Positions 24,901-35,800 of a DNA stretch of 64,000 nt are shown here, piece by piece. Position 1 is the stretch's first letter; each line of letters begins with the position of its first letter. The notes under the pieces are model-generated. The model searched no databases and was not told where the DNA came from. It worked only from the letters and a program-made list of their open reading frames with translations. Origin of the DNA: Akebia trifoliata (Eukaryota; Streptophyta; Magnoliopsida; Ranunculales; Lardizabalaceae); NCBI GenBank assembly GCA_017979445.1, contig CM030716.1, positions 9,175,974 to 9,239,973 on the forward strand, read 5' to 3'. Made by a program: the position numbers and the translations under genes.

Positions 24901-27483
24901 CTATTGTTAGTTCATCGTCTTTGGGAGAAATGATGCATTCCATGCATAAAGTTTCCTAGATAAGCCAAAAATAGTTGGGTGGTGGAAGCCATTACCCATT
25001 TTCGAGGGGCATAATGTAATACCTTCTTTAAGGGGATTTATTTGGGTGAACCATTTTGCATTTGTGGTGGGGGCTCAGTCACAACAATTGGTATCACAAC
25101 ATCCGGGTTGTATATGTGAGGTGTTAGTTAAATTCCTTGTGAAGGAAGTTTTCAAGAATGAGAGTCAAGAACAATATAAAATGACAACATAAGATATACG
25201 TGGTTCACCCATAATAAGATGGTGTCATAATTTTGCAATTTTCAATACCAATTCAGAAAGCAAATGACGAGATCTATAAGATTGGTTCTAATGCACATCT
25301 CCAGAAAAAGGTCAAATTTCAATTCAAGTCAAAAACAAATATTTTTATATTCTATTTTTTAAGTGATTTTAGAGTATTTGAGTCTTATTGTTTTAGAAGT
25401 TTGTTATTAGGTATTTTAAGAGTAGTAAAAGAGTTTTTGTAGAAATTTTACTATTTTTGGAATGTTTTTATTTCGGGAAAGTACCTTGGAGTACAAGGTA
25501 AAGTCGAATTAGAAGTCTAAGTCTCTATTTGAATCATTGTAAAGAATTATTATCACAATGATTATTCACCATTATTTTATGATTATTCAGAAATTTTCAA
25601 TTATTTATCTTATTTTTCCTTGTAAATTCAATGTTTGCCTCATGGATTCAAAGTTCTTCATCTAAGGCGGAAGATGGTGATCTTTTGTTTCTCACCATTA
25701 CTATTCTACTGCATGATAAGACTATCCGTCAAGTATAAATCCACCAATCAAGATGAAATTATAAGAATGAAGGTCAATACTAATCAACACGCCAATGAAA
25801 CCCATCAAGTTCTCTACATCCTACTCAAGCAAAAAATCCAAACAAGTTATCCCGTATTGTCACAAACCCATAACAACAATGTGATGACCATACTTAACAA
25901 CTTTGAGCTTCTAGGTTTTCTACGAGAGAATAACTCAAATAGAGAGCCCTTAATGTTTTCTGACAATCTACACAAAAGAGAAAGAACCCATTTATGGAGG
26001 AAAAAATCCCAGTTAATGGGCCATAAAAACTATCTATAACTAACTTTTAGTTTCTTTTAAGCTAATGGAAATACATACCCAAACTATGCCACAAAAGACT
26101 GGAAATTCTCATAAACTCTATGAAACAAAATGTATGATGATTTTATATAATATTATCAATGCCAATGTTTTTCTCAATATATACCACCACTTTCCTCATA
26201 ACATACCTGTGTTTCAAACTAATTGAAACATGAGAATAAATGAAATATTAAAGAGAATCAACATACCATTACTCCGGCAACTTCATCAGCTTTTTCTTTC
26301 CCATATAAATTCTCAACTAGCACCAAAGAAAATTCCAAAGCCGTGCCAGGTCCACGGCTCGTCACTGCTTGACCATCTTGGACTACTCTAGATTCAACCA
26401 CCGTCGCATCAGACGATAATTCCTCCATGAAATAAGGATGGCAAGTTGCCTGTCACAGACATAGTAACAAAGCTCCAAACTTCAGTAATAATATTCGGTT
26501 GGGATTCAATTTGGTTAATTCAGATAAATTCAAAAAATTCCATAAAAAGATCATGAATTATACATATGGTGATGCTTTTGAGTTCTCATCTTGAATCTCG
26601 ATAAAAACCCTATCTTGCACTTGAGATTTGAATGTTATAAGAAATAAAATTTTGAGGATGAAGGGTAAAAATGTTATTGTTTTCAGTGATTAGTCGATAA
26701 ATCACCAATTAATTCATCAATTTATAAACCGATTAGTCAAAAATTGCCAATTAATTCATCAATTTGCTCATGTAATCATCTAGACCCTCAATTCGAGAAT
26801 ATTTAAAACATGTTGAAAATTTTGAAGAAAGCTGTGACCATGCCAATAAGAACAAATAAATAAATAAATAAGGTAACCAACTTAGTTTAACAAAATCTTA
26901 CTTTCAGTCCCTTCAACAAACCCCAAGATCTGAGTACAACAGCCGGAGCAGCACAAATAGCAGAGTAAATCCGTCCATCTTCTGCATGTTTTTTCACAAT
27001 TTTTTCCAAAATTTCACAATCTCTAAGAGTAGAAGCACCTGGCATTCCTCCCTACAAATTTTTAAAACCAAACAAAGCTTGAACCCTAAAAACACCGATT
27101 GGAAAATATTTTGAATTTTGAATCCAAATTAAGAAAAAGAAACAAAGAGAAAGATCAAGAACCGGAAGAGAGATGAGATCAAAAATGCTTCCAGCACAAT
27201 CAGAAATTAGGGTATCAGCTACAAGTTTCATCCCCCAAGACGCATCAACACTAAGCTCTTTCTCAACTGAGGCGACTGTGACCTCAGCTCCAACTCTTCG
27301 CAGTCTATCGATAATGACCACAGCCTCAATCGAATCCGTGCCGTTTGCAATTGGAACCAAAACCTAATTAACGAAGAAACAAATGAATTTTCTCACAATT
27401 TCTTGCTTGAGAATAAGAGAATTAGAAGGGGAAAAAAAAAGTGTTGGGGAGATTAATTTTACCTTTTTGAGAGCAGACGCCAT
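3982..27483 (-). CDS. DJ-1/PfpI family protein, two tandem domains, copy A (8 exons, 396 aa)
   Basis: Exons on the minus strand: 27463-27483, 27163-27363, 26902-27051, 26267-26449, 24680-24760, 4540-4740, 4293-4433, 3982-4194. All are in phase 0 and total 1191 nt. Domain 1 starts at VLVPIANGT (residue 8) with the nucleophile motif AICAAP (Cys107). Domain 2 starts at ILVPIANGT (residue 213) with AICASP (Cys312). Both keep the Glu of the DJ-1 site (GTDSIEA and GTEGIEA). The exon 7 donor is GC. Family members are glyoxalase, deglycase or redox-stress proteins; which activity applies here is not shown. Differences from copy B include GGIS for GGLP in domain 2. The length matches plant two-domain DJ-1 proteins of about 390 residues. 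Intron 5 (4741-24679) holds about 19.7 kb of nested retroelements and falls exactly between the domains. Confidence 0.88.
4963..5540 (+). repeat. 5' LTR of gypsy A
   Basis: Begins TCATGGGAATCC (the first bases differ from TGATGG in the other copies) and ends GATCCCGCATCA. Similar along its length to 24052-24630, 30803-31336 and 38966-39553. Confidence 0.88.
5543..5554 (+). other. Primer binding site of gypsy A
   Basis: TGGTATCATAAC, two bases after the LTR, resembles the initiator-Met tRNA site TGGTATCAGAGC. Confidence 0.7.
5568..6881 (+). pseudogene. Gypsy A gag remnant with zinc knuckle
   Basis: The capsid-like region begins at an ATG and is soon broken by stops (for example after RLIDAQ) and frameshifts. 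The segment at 6405-6881 carries a CCHC knuckle, [14 protein letters not shown], at about 6629-6670. Role in intact elements: nucleocapsid binding of RNA. Clearly non-functional here. Confidence 0.88.
6890..8297 (+). pseudogene. Gypsy A protease and reverse transcriptase remnant
   Basis: The protease region includes [14 protein letters not shown] (about 7107-7150). RT follows from about 7390, with [13 protein letters not shown] and the catalytic YFDDIL box near 7957-7974. Several stops and shifts interrupt the frame. The fragment is cut at 8297 by the copia insertion, and its RNase H continuation resumes at 11462. Confidence 0.9.
8298..8441 (-). repeat. 3' LTR of copia A
   Basis: Matches 11316-11461: GGTTAATGGAGAAGAGG at one end, AATATAAATTCTAACA at the other. 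The neighbouring purine tract on the minus strand is GAGGCAGAAG. Confidence 0.85.
10258..10551. repeat. Local tandem duplication of 147 bp inside copia A
   Basis: GAGCACACGCGGTTTCAT starts at 10258 and again, with one base changed, at 10405, and the two copies stay similar to TTTATTATAATA. The equivalent part of copia B has a single copy (about 36339-36490), so the duplication arose after the two units separated. Confidence 0.85.
11316..11461 (-). repeat. 5' LTR of copia A
   Basis: Plus-strand limits are TGTAGGAGTCTAG and AATTCTAACA, giving TGTTAG...CCTACA on the element strand. At 146 bp it is short for a copia LTR. Confidence 0.87.
11462..12107 (+). pseudogene. Gypsy A RNase H remnant
   Basis: Continues the gypsy polyprotein after the copia insertion: AFELIKKMT, then an RNase H-like [12 protein letters not shown] and the AYHSEKLN motif. 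Interrupted by stops and cut at 12107 by the LARD insertion. Confidence 0.82.
12108..13849 (-). repeat. 3' LTR of the LARD
   Basis: Same 1742-bp length and apparently the same sequence as 21031-22772, pointing to a recent insertion. Confidence 0.92.
13850..13862 (-). other. LARD polypurine tract
   Basis: On the minus strand AAAGAGGGGCATC, directly abutting the start of the 3' LTR (TGTAGACACC). Confidence 0.7.
14515..15276. repeat. Tandem array of 77-bp units in the LARD 3' region
   Basis: GGAGTCTCGTTTCTCGG starts, with small variants, at 14515, 14584, 14661, 14738, 14815, 14892, 14969, 15046, 15123 and 15200. Spacing is 77 bp after the first, shorter step. About three more degenerate copies lie upstream (14310-14514). 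The unit includes a short GAGTC...GACTC inverted pair. Variant bases show that three-unit blocks 14815-15045 and 15046-15276 are copies of each other. Confidence 0.95.
15911..16110. repeat. Three tandem units of about 70 bp
   Basis: Each contains GATGCCYTRATTTTTGCCTA, CCGCC/TCGCC, CAGGTTTTC and TTAGCGGGCTT-like segments separated by T-rich DNA. Followed at 16310-16400 by shorter repeats of ATGCCCCTAGTTTG. Confidence 0.8.
19391..19676. repeat. Irregular minisatellite of CGTCGAGATCA
   Basis: CGTCGAGATCA or TCGTCGAGATCAGCAG occurs about a dozen times at irregular 12-35 bp spacing, often next to CAGCAG. Flanked by GCTGTTTTAAAACAGC (a perfect 16-bp palindrome, about 19407) and a near copy at about 19682. 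Confidence 0.88.
21010..21029 (-). other. LARD primer binding site
   Basis: On the minus strand it reads TGGCGACTCCACTGGGGACA, one base after the LTR. From memory, Ogre/Tat Ty3 elements use a very similar tRNA-Arg-type site; the tRNA match was not computed. Confidence 0.7.
21031..22772 (-). repeat. 5' LTR of the LARD
   Basis: On the minus strand it begins TGTAGACACCCC and ends GGGCGCTTTCA. It contains the minus-strand TATA box at 21634-21645. Near its 3' end lies a perfect 8-bp stem, GATCCGCG-GGGTG-CGCGGATC. Confidence 0.92.
21634..21645 (-). promoter_or_regulatory. TATA box of the LARD 5' LTR
   Basis: On the minus strand TCTATAAATAGA, a strong plant TATA consensus. Same motif in the other LTR at about 12711-12722. 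Confidence 0.65.
22773..24051 (+). pseudogene. Gypsy A integrase with chromodomain remnant
   Basis: Includes an HHCC-type zinc region (HFERDKT... [12 protein letters not shown]), the start of the catalytic core (DLSMDLV), the DRDVKF region and a degraded DGQTEVVN segment in other frames. A chromodomain-like tail [16 protein letters not shown] lies at about 23909-23956. Stops and frameshifts are present. The TSD of the LARD at its left edge shows it was contiguous with 12107. Confidence 0.87.
24052..24630 (+). repeat. 3' LTR of gypsy A
   Basis: Begins TGATGAGAATCC. The last bases (CTGCATCA, seen in unit B at 39546-39553) are deleted, so it stops at about TCGGCCC. Confidence 0.87.
24761..26266 (-). 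other. Intron 4 of DJ-1 copy A with possible retroelement remnant
   Basis: The sequence is shared with unit B (39690-41281). It contains a plus-strand TTGGTATCACAACATCC (about 25088), like a primer site, and a 134-codon plus-strand frame at 25635-26039 that is shortened in unit B. No domain recognised; probably an old element remnant. Confidence 0.4.
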
Positions 27484-27560
27484 TGTTGAAACTTGAAACT
27501 GAGAAGTTGCTCTGTTCGGTTGCAAAGAAGAATGAAGTTCGTCTTTGCCTTCTTCGTCAT

Positions 27561-27568
27561 TTTATAAA
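27561..27568 (-). promoter_or_regulatory. Putative TATA box of DJ-1 copy A
   Basis: On the minus strand TTTATAAA, about 80 bp upstream of the start codon. The same block sits upstream of copy B. Confidence 0.5.
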
Positions 27569-27605
27569 GGGTTTTAAGGGGTGCCAGAAGTAACGCCATT
27601 ATTGG

Positions 27606-28349
27606 TCTTCGAGAGCTCCATAGTCCAGTCCACTCTCAGCCATGGTTTCAACGTTCAAATCTCGGTTAGACTAATAGAATCTCGTCTCGACTCTCGGCTC
27701 TCGACGTAGACGAGACCGAATTATCTCGGACGAGTCATCTCGTCTCGCTTAGTAAAGCTGAAGTGACATTGACTTCGACATCGATTCACACATGGCTGAT
27801 GTGAATATATGCACGATTTCATCGAGATACGAGAGAAAAGTATTAGTGATTCCGTACTCATCTCCGCATCAATATGTGAATTCGATGCAAGTACGGAATC
27901 ATAAATATTTTTCATCGAGATACAAGTGAAAAGTCTCTATGGCTTCACCGATTAGTTGCACGTCACCTGGTTTCAGTTGCACTCTAATGCGTAAAAACCA
28001 ACTTTTCACTCAATCGCTATGATTGAACTTCAAAAATAAAAAGTTGCACTCTTTTTTCTCAAATTTCAAAATCAGGAACCACATTATGAAAATTTCATAA
28101 ACTTAATATTTAATTTTCAAAGTTTTATAATGTACAAATAGGACAAAACTATATGGAGGGACTTCTACTAATGATTGGTTATTTAACTTCAGTATTAGTG
28201 TAAAATTCTTTCATGACATGCAAGAGTAACAAGTGGGTATAGGGTAGAAAGTTTGAAAAAAAAAAAAAAAATCCAAAATATGTATTTTTTACATTGGCGT
28301 GCAATCTGTACAAGGTGATGTGCAACTAGTTGGCCCTTTTTATATTTTA
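27606..28349. other. Spacer between the two tandem units; no gene
   Basis: Contains a TCTCG-rich patch (27660-27760), a perfect 12-bp inverted pair TGATTCCGTACT / AGTACGGAATCA (27847-27858 and 27890-27901), and a direct repeat of TTTCATCGAGATAC either side of it. A short open frame at 27721-27915 has no recognised domain. Confidence 0.5.
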
Positions 28350-28563
28350 TTAAACTATATTTACATATAAATAAGTGTAAATGTTTTTCAAAGAAAGTAA
28401 GATACATTACAAGATCATTAAGCCATTTTTAATTTAAATAATAAGGATTTTTTTTTTTTTTTTCAAATTATTGTATAGTTATCTAGTTTATATTGTGAGA
28501 TGGTGTGGCAGGACCCTATGGATGCTCATCTTTTATAACAATTTTTTATTTTTTTTGGAAAAT

Positions 28564-28909
28564 TGCTAAAAGAGATTTAAATATTTTAATATTTAAAAAA
28601 AATATTTATTTTTTAAAAAATTAACTAAAATGAATTAAGTCATTGAACAATCCAACGTTTTAGTAACTCGCTAGACTGTCTAACATTTTAAGTGAAAGTT
28701 AAATTGTCGGGATGTTAAAGCAAGCTATTAAAACGTTGGACAATCCGATATTTTAATTATTCAAAGGGCATTTTTGATAAAATAATATATTTTAACACAT
28801 TAAAACGTTGGACTGTCCAATGACTTAATTCATTTTTGGTAATTATTTTTTTAAAAATAGATTCTTTTTTCTTTATTTTTTTCCATTTTATAAGCAAGTG
28901 ATGAGTAAA
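28564..28909. mobile_element. AT-rich foldback insertion specific to unit B
   Basis: Unit A reads GGAAAATAGTTGGTGAAGG without interruption (about 1442-1460). Unit B holds about 346 extra bases here. Inverted arms at 28623-28675 and 28801-28858 share AAAATGAATTAAGTCATTG and CCAACGTTTTA. AACGTTGGAC occurs three times in all, counting both strands. The termini are not clear, so the class is undetermined. Confidence 0.6.
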
Positions 28910-29047
28910 TAGTAGGTGAAGGCTGGTTTTAATTAATAATATGCGAAGTGCTAAATTATAATTAACGGCTAAGAAATAATCATAAAAGAATGCTCAAATC
29001 TAATCTAATTATTAAAAATTAGGAATCAAGTTAGACTCTTTGATCTC

Positions 29048-29345
29048 TAAAGGGCTGTTTGTTTGTACTAATTTTCAACGCTTAATACTAAAATCATTCA
29101 GTTTCAACACTTTTTAAAAATTAACCCGTTTGTTTATTAAAAAAATTCTGCAAAAAGTATTGAAATTTTCGATGTCAACATGAAACTAAATGCTTATCGC
29201 TATTTGTGCTTAGCACCGATCAATTTCCTCGTGGACAAGTATACACTTCCAAAATATATTTTATTACCTTTTACGTCCTCATCTTCTATCTCTTCTCAAT
29301 CGACAGACCTTTCTCGTCTCTCTCCACAGAAATTTCAGATCTGTC
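29048..29345. other. Second unit-B-specific insertion, unclassified
   Basis: Unit A passes directly from GATCTCTA to the CAAATGATTAGC stretch. Unit B has about 300 bp between them, starting AAGGGCTGTTTGTTTG. GATCTCTA and GATCTGTC at the edges could be a worn 8-bp target duplication. No coding sequence. Confidence 0.45.
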
Positions 29346-29830
29346 TCGACTAAATGATTAGCCTACTATTTTGCAAAAAATTTGGTTATTGTATTAACTC
29401 TTAAGAAGTTTTGTAGAGGAATTAGGGCCATCAATGGGCCAAGCGATTTTGGCCCATTCCACCATTAATTGTGATTTGGTGGTGACACTAAGCTGCTTTA
29501 GTAATCAACTTGGGTTGGGTCCATATTGTCAACGAGAGTCTAGGATCATTGGGTGGCCCAACTAGATAATTTATATTATAATTACTAGGTGGCATGAGCA
29601 AAAGAGCTCATTTGTAATTTAAAACGCTGAATAAAGGATTCTTGTTTAGAAGAAACGAGTAATTCAAACGTATCTCATTAAAAAAACAGGTCCAAGTTTT
29701 GCAACTATACATCTGCTGTCCCCTCGAAAAGGAGTCTTTTAAAAACTTATTTCAGTGTGCGTTAGTTCTCATTGTCTTCTTATAGAACATAACATAGTAG
29801 AAGGATCCGAAGAAAGGAAAAAAAAACTTA

Positions 29831-32800
29831 TTAGTTCAGAGCGTCTATGAACACCAAAACCTTTGCAAGCTCTAATGCTTTCTCTCGCCCAAAGAACTTT
29901 TCAACAATTGCCAGCGAAAACTCCATGGAAGTCCCAGGACCTCTGCTTGTGATCAGGTTGCCATCAACCACGACCCTGTTTTCAGCTTCACTTTGATCCG
30001 AAAGCTTGTCGCACAAGGCTGGAAAAGCCGTGGCCTTCTTACCCTGAAAATTTTCTCAACTTCAAATTTTTATCTACAGAAAGCCTAAAAAAGAGAGAAC
30101 AATTGACACAATCATGGTGAAGGTCATGCCTTGAGTAAGCCATGGGGCTCTAGTACTAAAGCCGGGGATGCACATATAGCTCCATAAGGTCTACCGGATT
30201 CCATCTGCTTTTTTAGCAAACTGATCAGCTTTTCTGACTTTGAGAAAGTTTGGGCACCAGGAAGTCCACCCTACAGACATTTGGAATGAACACGTAAGAG
30301 AGTGTGCATGTTTAAGTGGAAGGTTAAGAGGAATGGAGTGTAATTGGTGGTCGGGTTCACATGGCAAACCCAACTTACAGGCAAAACAATAAGATCATAA
30401 GAGAGCTTAGCAGCATCGTCAAGGAGCATATCAGCCACTATTTTCACATTTCTTGAAGCCACAATTTCGTATTTATCTTCAACAGAGGCCACCACCACAT
30501 TTGCCTTGGCTCGTCGCAGAATATCAATGATCATGGTGGCTTCCATCTCCTCGGTGCCATTGGCAACTGGAACAAGAATCTAAAGGAGAGTAAAACAACA
30601 ATAATATCATCAAAACCATTCCAATTGACAGCCATTTGATCAATCTCATCAAACCAATACTTTTAGAGACCCCTATGAAAGGCAATCGAAAGAGATATTG
30701 AACCAAAAAAGCACCACATTTGACTGAATCCTCAAAAAAGGATATTGCATTTTTTAACTAGCAGAGGAATTGGGCAATATTCAATACATACAAAAATGAA
30801 GTTGATGGGAATCCTAAAGGACCTTGAAAGATCTATTATAGGAGGAAGAGGACTAATAAATAAGCATTGATGTAGCATGAAGACCGGTCTTGTGATGTTT
30901 ATTGAGTTTTTATGAATTTTTTTCTCAGCTATAGCAGCCGAGTGAATTTTGATCTTTTTACATTTTAGTTGTGAGTTAAAGTTTCAAGGTGTTTAGTCAA
31001 GTTGTTAGGGAGTTATGGGTCCTTTTTTGTCCTTTTTGTTCATTTTAGAGGTCAAGGGCAAAACTGTAATTTTGTCATTTAAGTATGGACGCCCTAGCTA
31101 AAAGTCCTTATAAATAATCTCTTTTTTGAGGCTAATGAATAAAATCTGAATTTCGGCTGCCTCAGCAACCTTAGTAAGTGATTCCCAAACCCTAGAAGTG
31201 ATTTTTAGGAACCCTAGAGTGATAAGGCTTTTTCTCTATTTTCCCTCCTTTCTCTATTATTGATGAGAGACTTGTTGCTGACTGATTTGTTGATAAATAA
31301 ATTAGATTAACCAATTTCATAGTCGATTCTGCATCAATTGGTATTAGAGTGAAGGTTGGCACTATGGCAACACGTAATGGGAGGACTTTTAGAGAGAGAT
31401 TGACTGATGCTCACCGAGACGAGCTTCTTTTCAAGCTGGTTGAGAGGGTGGATGAACTTGAATTTCAAGTCAGAGAGATGCGAAGCCATCCAATTGGTCC
31501 CATCCCGAATGAAGGAACCAATGGTGGAGAAAGTGGTGTTGGAGGCTCACATAAGGAGTGAGAGATTGACATATCAGTTAATAAGACAACAGGTTAACAT
31601 GACAGCTAGAGCACCTATGAGGGCCACCAATGCAAGGAATGTTACTTTGCAAGGCATTTTGGATGATGTGTTGCAAGATATGCTTAAATAGTCCAAATCT
31701 GGACATTATGATCAACAAGATGACATAACTAAGAAAGTCAAAGTTGAAATATATTATTTCAAAGGTGACATTGATCCTCAAGCCTTATCAGATAGGCTTG
31801 CAGCCCTTGAAGAATATTTTCATTGGTATGATCTGCTAGTTGATAGGAGAGTTTGATTTGCTAAGATGAAGTTGGCGGATCATGCTAAAGTGTGGTGGAG
31901 AAATCTAGAAGAGGTACCATAATATGGAAGGTTTTCTTATCATTACTTGAGAATAGATGAAGACTTGTCTCAAGTAGAAATATTTACCTGCTAATTTTCA
32001 AGATGATCTTTATGAGCAAATAATCTCCCAATGCCAAGGTAGCTTATCTATAGTGGAGTACATGCAGTGCTTTGATGAGTTAGCTATTCGTTGCAAGACT
32101 ACTGAAGATGAACAACAAAAACTTGCTAATTATAAAAATGGGTTGAGGGTTGAAATTAGAAAAGATGGAGCTACTTTAAGGGTTGATAATTTAGAAGATG
32201 CATTCCAACTGACGTTGCGGGTTGAGAAGAACCTAAGGCAACCTATGACAAGACGGTTTGGAAATCAAACTGGAAAACCATCTACTCGTAAGACTTTTGA
32301 TGGGGGAAAGACATCGAGGTCAGCATTGCCTAATGCTAACACGTCCAAGCCTGATGGATCTCAACCTTATGTAGGGGCTGATGTAAAAGGAATGGGTGTA
32401 GCTACAGATGCAAACAAGAAGGGTAACACTGAAGTTGGTTGTTTTAGGTGTGGAGGCAAAGGTCATTATGCATTCCAATGTCCTTCCAAGAATCTACACA
32501 TGGGAATTGAGGAAAAGAAAGAATAACTAGTTGTAGATGCAGAGGTACCAGCCCTTTTAACGGCCGAATAAACTAAGTCAGAAGAAGATGAAGAGGGAGA
32601 TAAGTCCCATGCTTGTATCGTTTGACGCATCTTTGCAGCCCCAAAAGAACAAAGAAAGGAAGATTGACTTCGTACAGCTATTTTTCACTCTAGTTAAGAG
32701 TTATGAGAAGTATTGCAAGCTTCTTATTGAAGGAGGGAGCAGCATGAACGTGGTTTCATAATCTATAGTTGAAAGACTTCAACTCATAGTCCAACCCCAC

Positions 32801-35800
32801 CCTCAAACTAGATTGCATGCGTAGATAAGTTTTCGATACTAGTAACTCAAAAAGCACTAATTACTAATTACTATTGATGCTTATGTTGACTCTATTTGGT
32901 GTGACAATGTACCCATGAATGTTACACACATTCTTCTAGGTTGGCCATGGCTTTATACAGAGATGTGTATCATTGTGGCAAAGAAAATACTTATTACTTT
33001 ATGTTTAATGGGAGACAAGTTGTTATAAAGCCCATGTCAACTGAAGAGCTTAAAAGTCGTAGCAAGAGTCCTAAGAAGCCAATTGAATTGAAGAGGAAAG
33101 CTCTCCATTTTAAGATATAACTCCAGAGGTCACCCAATTGTTGACTGACTTCTCTAATGTTGCCACCGAGGAGTTACGAAATGAGTTGCCTCTTATGCAG
33201 GATGTTCAACATGGTATCGATCTTATTCCAGATTCCCAATTGCCGAACTTATCACCTTATCGAATGAACCCAACAAAGTATGCCGAGTTGAAGCGTCAGG
33301 TTGATGAACTACTTAAAAAAGAATTCATAAGAGAAAACATGAGTCCTTGCACAGTTCCCCAAAGAAGGATGGAAGTTGGAGAATGTATGTTGATAGTAGA
33401 ACCATTAACAAGATCAAATCAAGTATCGTTTCCCAATTCCAAGATTTGATGAAATGCTTATGATGGTAGGTTCTTCTATTTTCTCCAAGATTGATCTCAG
33501 AAGTGGTTACCATCAAGTTCGTGTCAAACCATGAGACGAATGGAAGACAACTTTTAAGATGAAGGATGATCTCTATGAGTGACTTGTCATGTCTTTTGGC
33601 CTCACTAATGCCCCTAATACTTTCATGCGAATGATGACTCAGGTATTTCGGCCTTTTATTGGGCAATTTCTTATTGTTTATTTTGATGATATACTTATAT
33701 ATAGCCACTCCCATGATGAGCACATCACCCACCTTTGCCAAGTTATGAGACTTCTACACTATGGAAAACTCTTCATAAACTTGAAAAAGTGTGTTTTCAT
33801 GACACTCCATGTCATATTTCTTGGATTTGTCGTATCATCCAAGGGCGTAGAAGCTAATCCTGAAAAGGTAAAAACTATTCAAGAATGGCCAATTCCTACT
33901 AACATCCATGAAGTACGCAGTTTCCATGGCCTAACTACTTTTTATGGGAAGTTCAAAACAAATTTCAGTAGTGTCATTATCATTGATTCAATAAGGAAAG
34001 AACAATTTAATTTGTCAGGGCCAGCAAATAGAACCTTAGAAATCTAGATTAATGGAGAAGACGAAAGAAGAAGAAAAATAAAAGAGAAGAGAAGAGAAGA
34101 GATTATGGAGAGAGAACTCCTCTCTCCCTATTTGTATTAAATTTGGTCAAAAGACTAACATACGATTTTTACAATAATATAAATTCTAACACTCCCGCCT
34201 CAAGCTGGAACATACAAATCAACATACCCAACTTGTTACACAACTTAGAAAATAACCCCTTAAATAAAGCCTTGGTGAAGATGTCACCAATCTGACTATC
34301 CAACCGTAAGTATGGAGTAGAAATCTAATTACTCATAACAAAGTCTCTAATGAAATGACAATTCACTTTAATATGCTTAGTCATGAAACACTAGATTCCT
34401 GGAGATGAAGATGGCAACTTGGTTGTCACAGAACATATGCATAAGCGTAGGCACTGAAACCCCATCTCTTGAAGCAATGACTGTTATCATCTCAATTGTA
34501 GTATTGAGGTCATAACTGTAAACTCGACTTTAGCACTATAACGAACTACTACAGTCTGCTTCTTACTCCTCCAAGTAACCAAATTACCTCCAACAAAGGT
34601 ACAATACCCCGAGATAAATCTCTTGTCAGTGCCATTACCAATGCACTCTACATCTAAAAGATAGAATTGTCAAATTTTTAGATGATTTGTACAATAGCTC
34701 AGTGCCTGGTGCATTCTTGAGATATCTTAAAATCTTGATCACAACGTCTCAGTATAACTGGCGTGGAGCGTGCATAAACTGGCTCAACACCTACTGTAAA
34801 GAAAATATCTGGTTTAGTCACTGTGAGATAAATGAACTTACCAACTAAGCGTCTATATCTTCCAAGGTCATCAAATAACTCTCCTTGTTCACCATCAAGC
34901 TTGACCAAATTGTCCATAGGCCTAGAACTAAGCATACCAGTCTTAGACAACAAATCTTACACATTTTCTCTGAGAGAGATTAATCCCAGATTAAATCTGA
35001 CAACCTCAATACCCAAAAAATATCGAAGGACCCCCAAATTCTTAGTATGAAAATGCTTTGCAAGATGAGTTTTCAACCCAACAATCCCTATAGAGTAACT
35101 ACCAGAAATGATCATATCATCAACAACACAATAAACACTATAGTCCCACATATCGACTTCTGAATGAAGACTGAGTGATCAGAGGATGATTTTTGAAAAC
35201 CATAATCCAACACCACGGAGTTGAACTTGTCAAACCAAGCTCTAGAAGATTTCTTTAGTCCATAAATGGACGTCTTCAGTCTGCATACCAATTTTGACTT
35301 CCCAGGAACTACATATCCTAGGGGCTGGTTCATATAAACTTGGTTTGATATCTAATTGATAAAGAGGCCAATCACAACATGTAGCCATAGATAATAGTAT
35401 CCTAACTGCGTTGAGGCAAACTAATAGGGAAAAAGTCTCCATGTAATCAACTCCATAAGTCTAAGTGTAGCGTTTAGCTACTAATCTTGCCTTTAGCATT
35501 TCAACTGACCCATCTGGGAGATATTTGACGGCATGGACCCATTTACAGTTCATTGTTCTCTTACCAAGAGGTAGAGATGTAAACTCCCATGTCTGACTGT
35601 CCTATAATGCCCTCATCTTATCATCTATAGCCAACTTCCAACCAGGTGAAGCTAATGCATCTGTATAAAAGGGAGGAATAGAGACAGAGGACAAAGACAA
35701 GGCAAAGAACTTCATCATGGATGAGATACAATGAAGAGACACAAAAGAAAGTTTAATGCATTCTCGAGTACCTTTTCTGTGAGTAATTGGTTGGTCTAAA

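Larger units (their letters stand above)
1251..27605. repeat. Tandem duplication unit A (DJ-1 gene plus flanks and retroelements)
   Basis: Similarity with unit B (28350-42590) begins near the TACATATAAATAAGTG motif (about 1253 and 28365) and ends near TAACGCCATT (about 27595 and 42575), just upstream of the DJ-1 start codons. Shared content is the 3' flank of DJ-1, all eight exons, all introns, a Ty3/gypsy element in intron 5 and a copia element inside it. Unit A is longer because of the LARD (12108-22772), the hAT-like insertion (1641-2621) and extra sequence around 2890-3820. Confidence 0.85.

Noticed and set aside
25635..26039. 134-codon plus-strand frame in DJ-1 intron 4
   Set aside because: The paralogous stretch (40653-40850) stops early, no domain was recognised, and it is antisense in an intron; treated as element remnant.
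3982..27483. DJ-1 copy A as a pseudogene because of the 20-kb insertion
   Set aside because: All eight exons, splice sites and both catalytic cysteines are intact and the frame stays open; the insertion is intronic.
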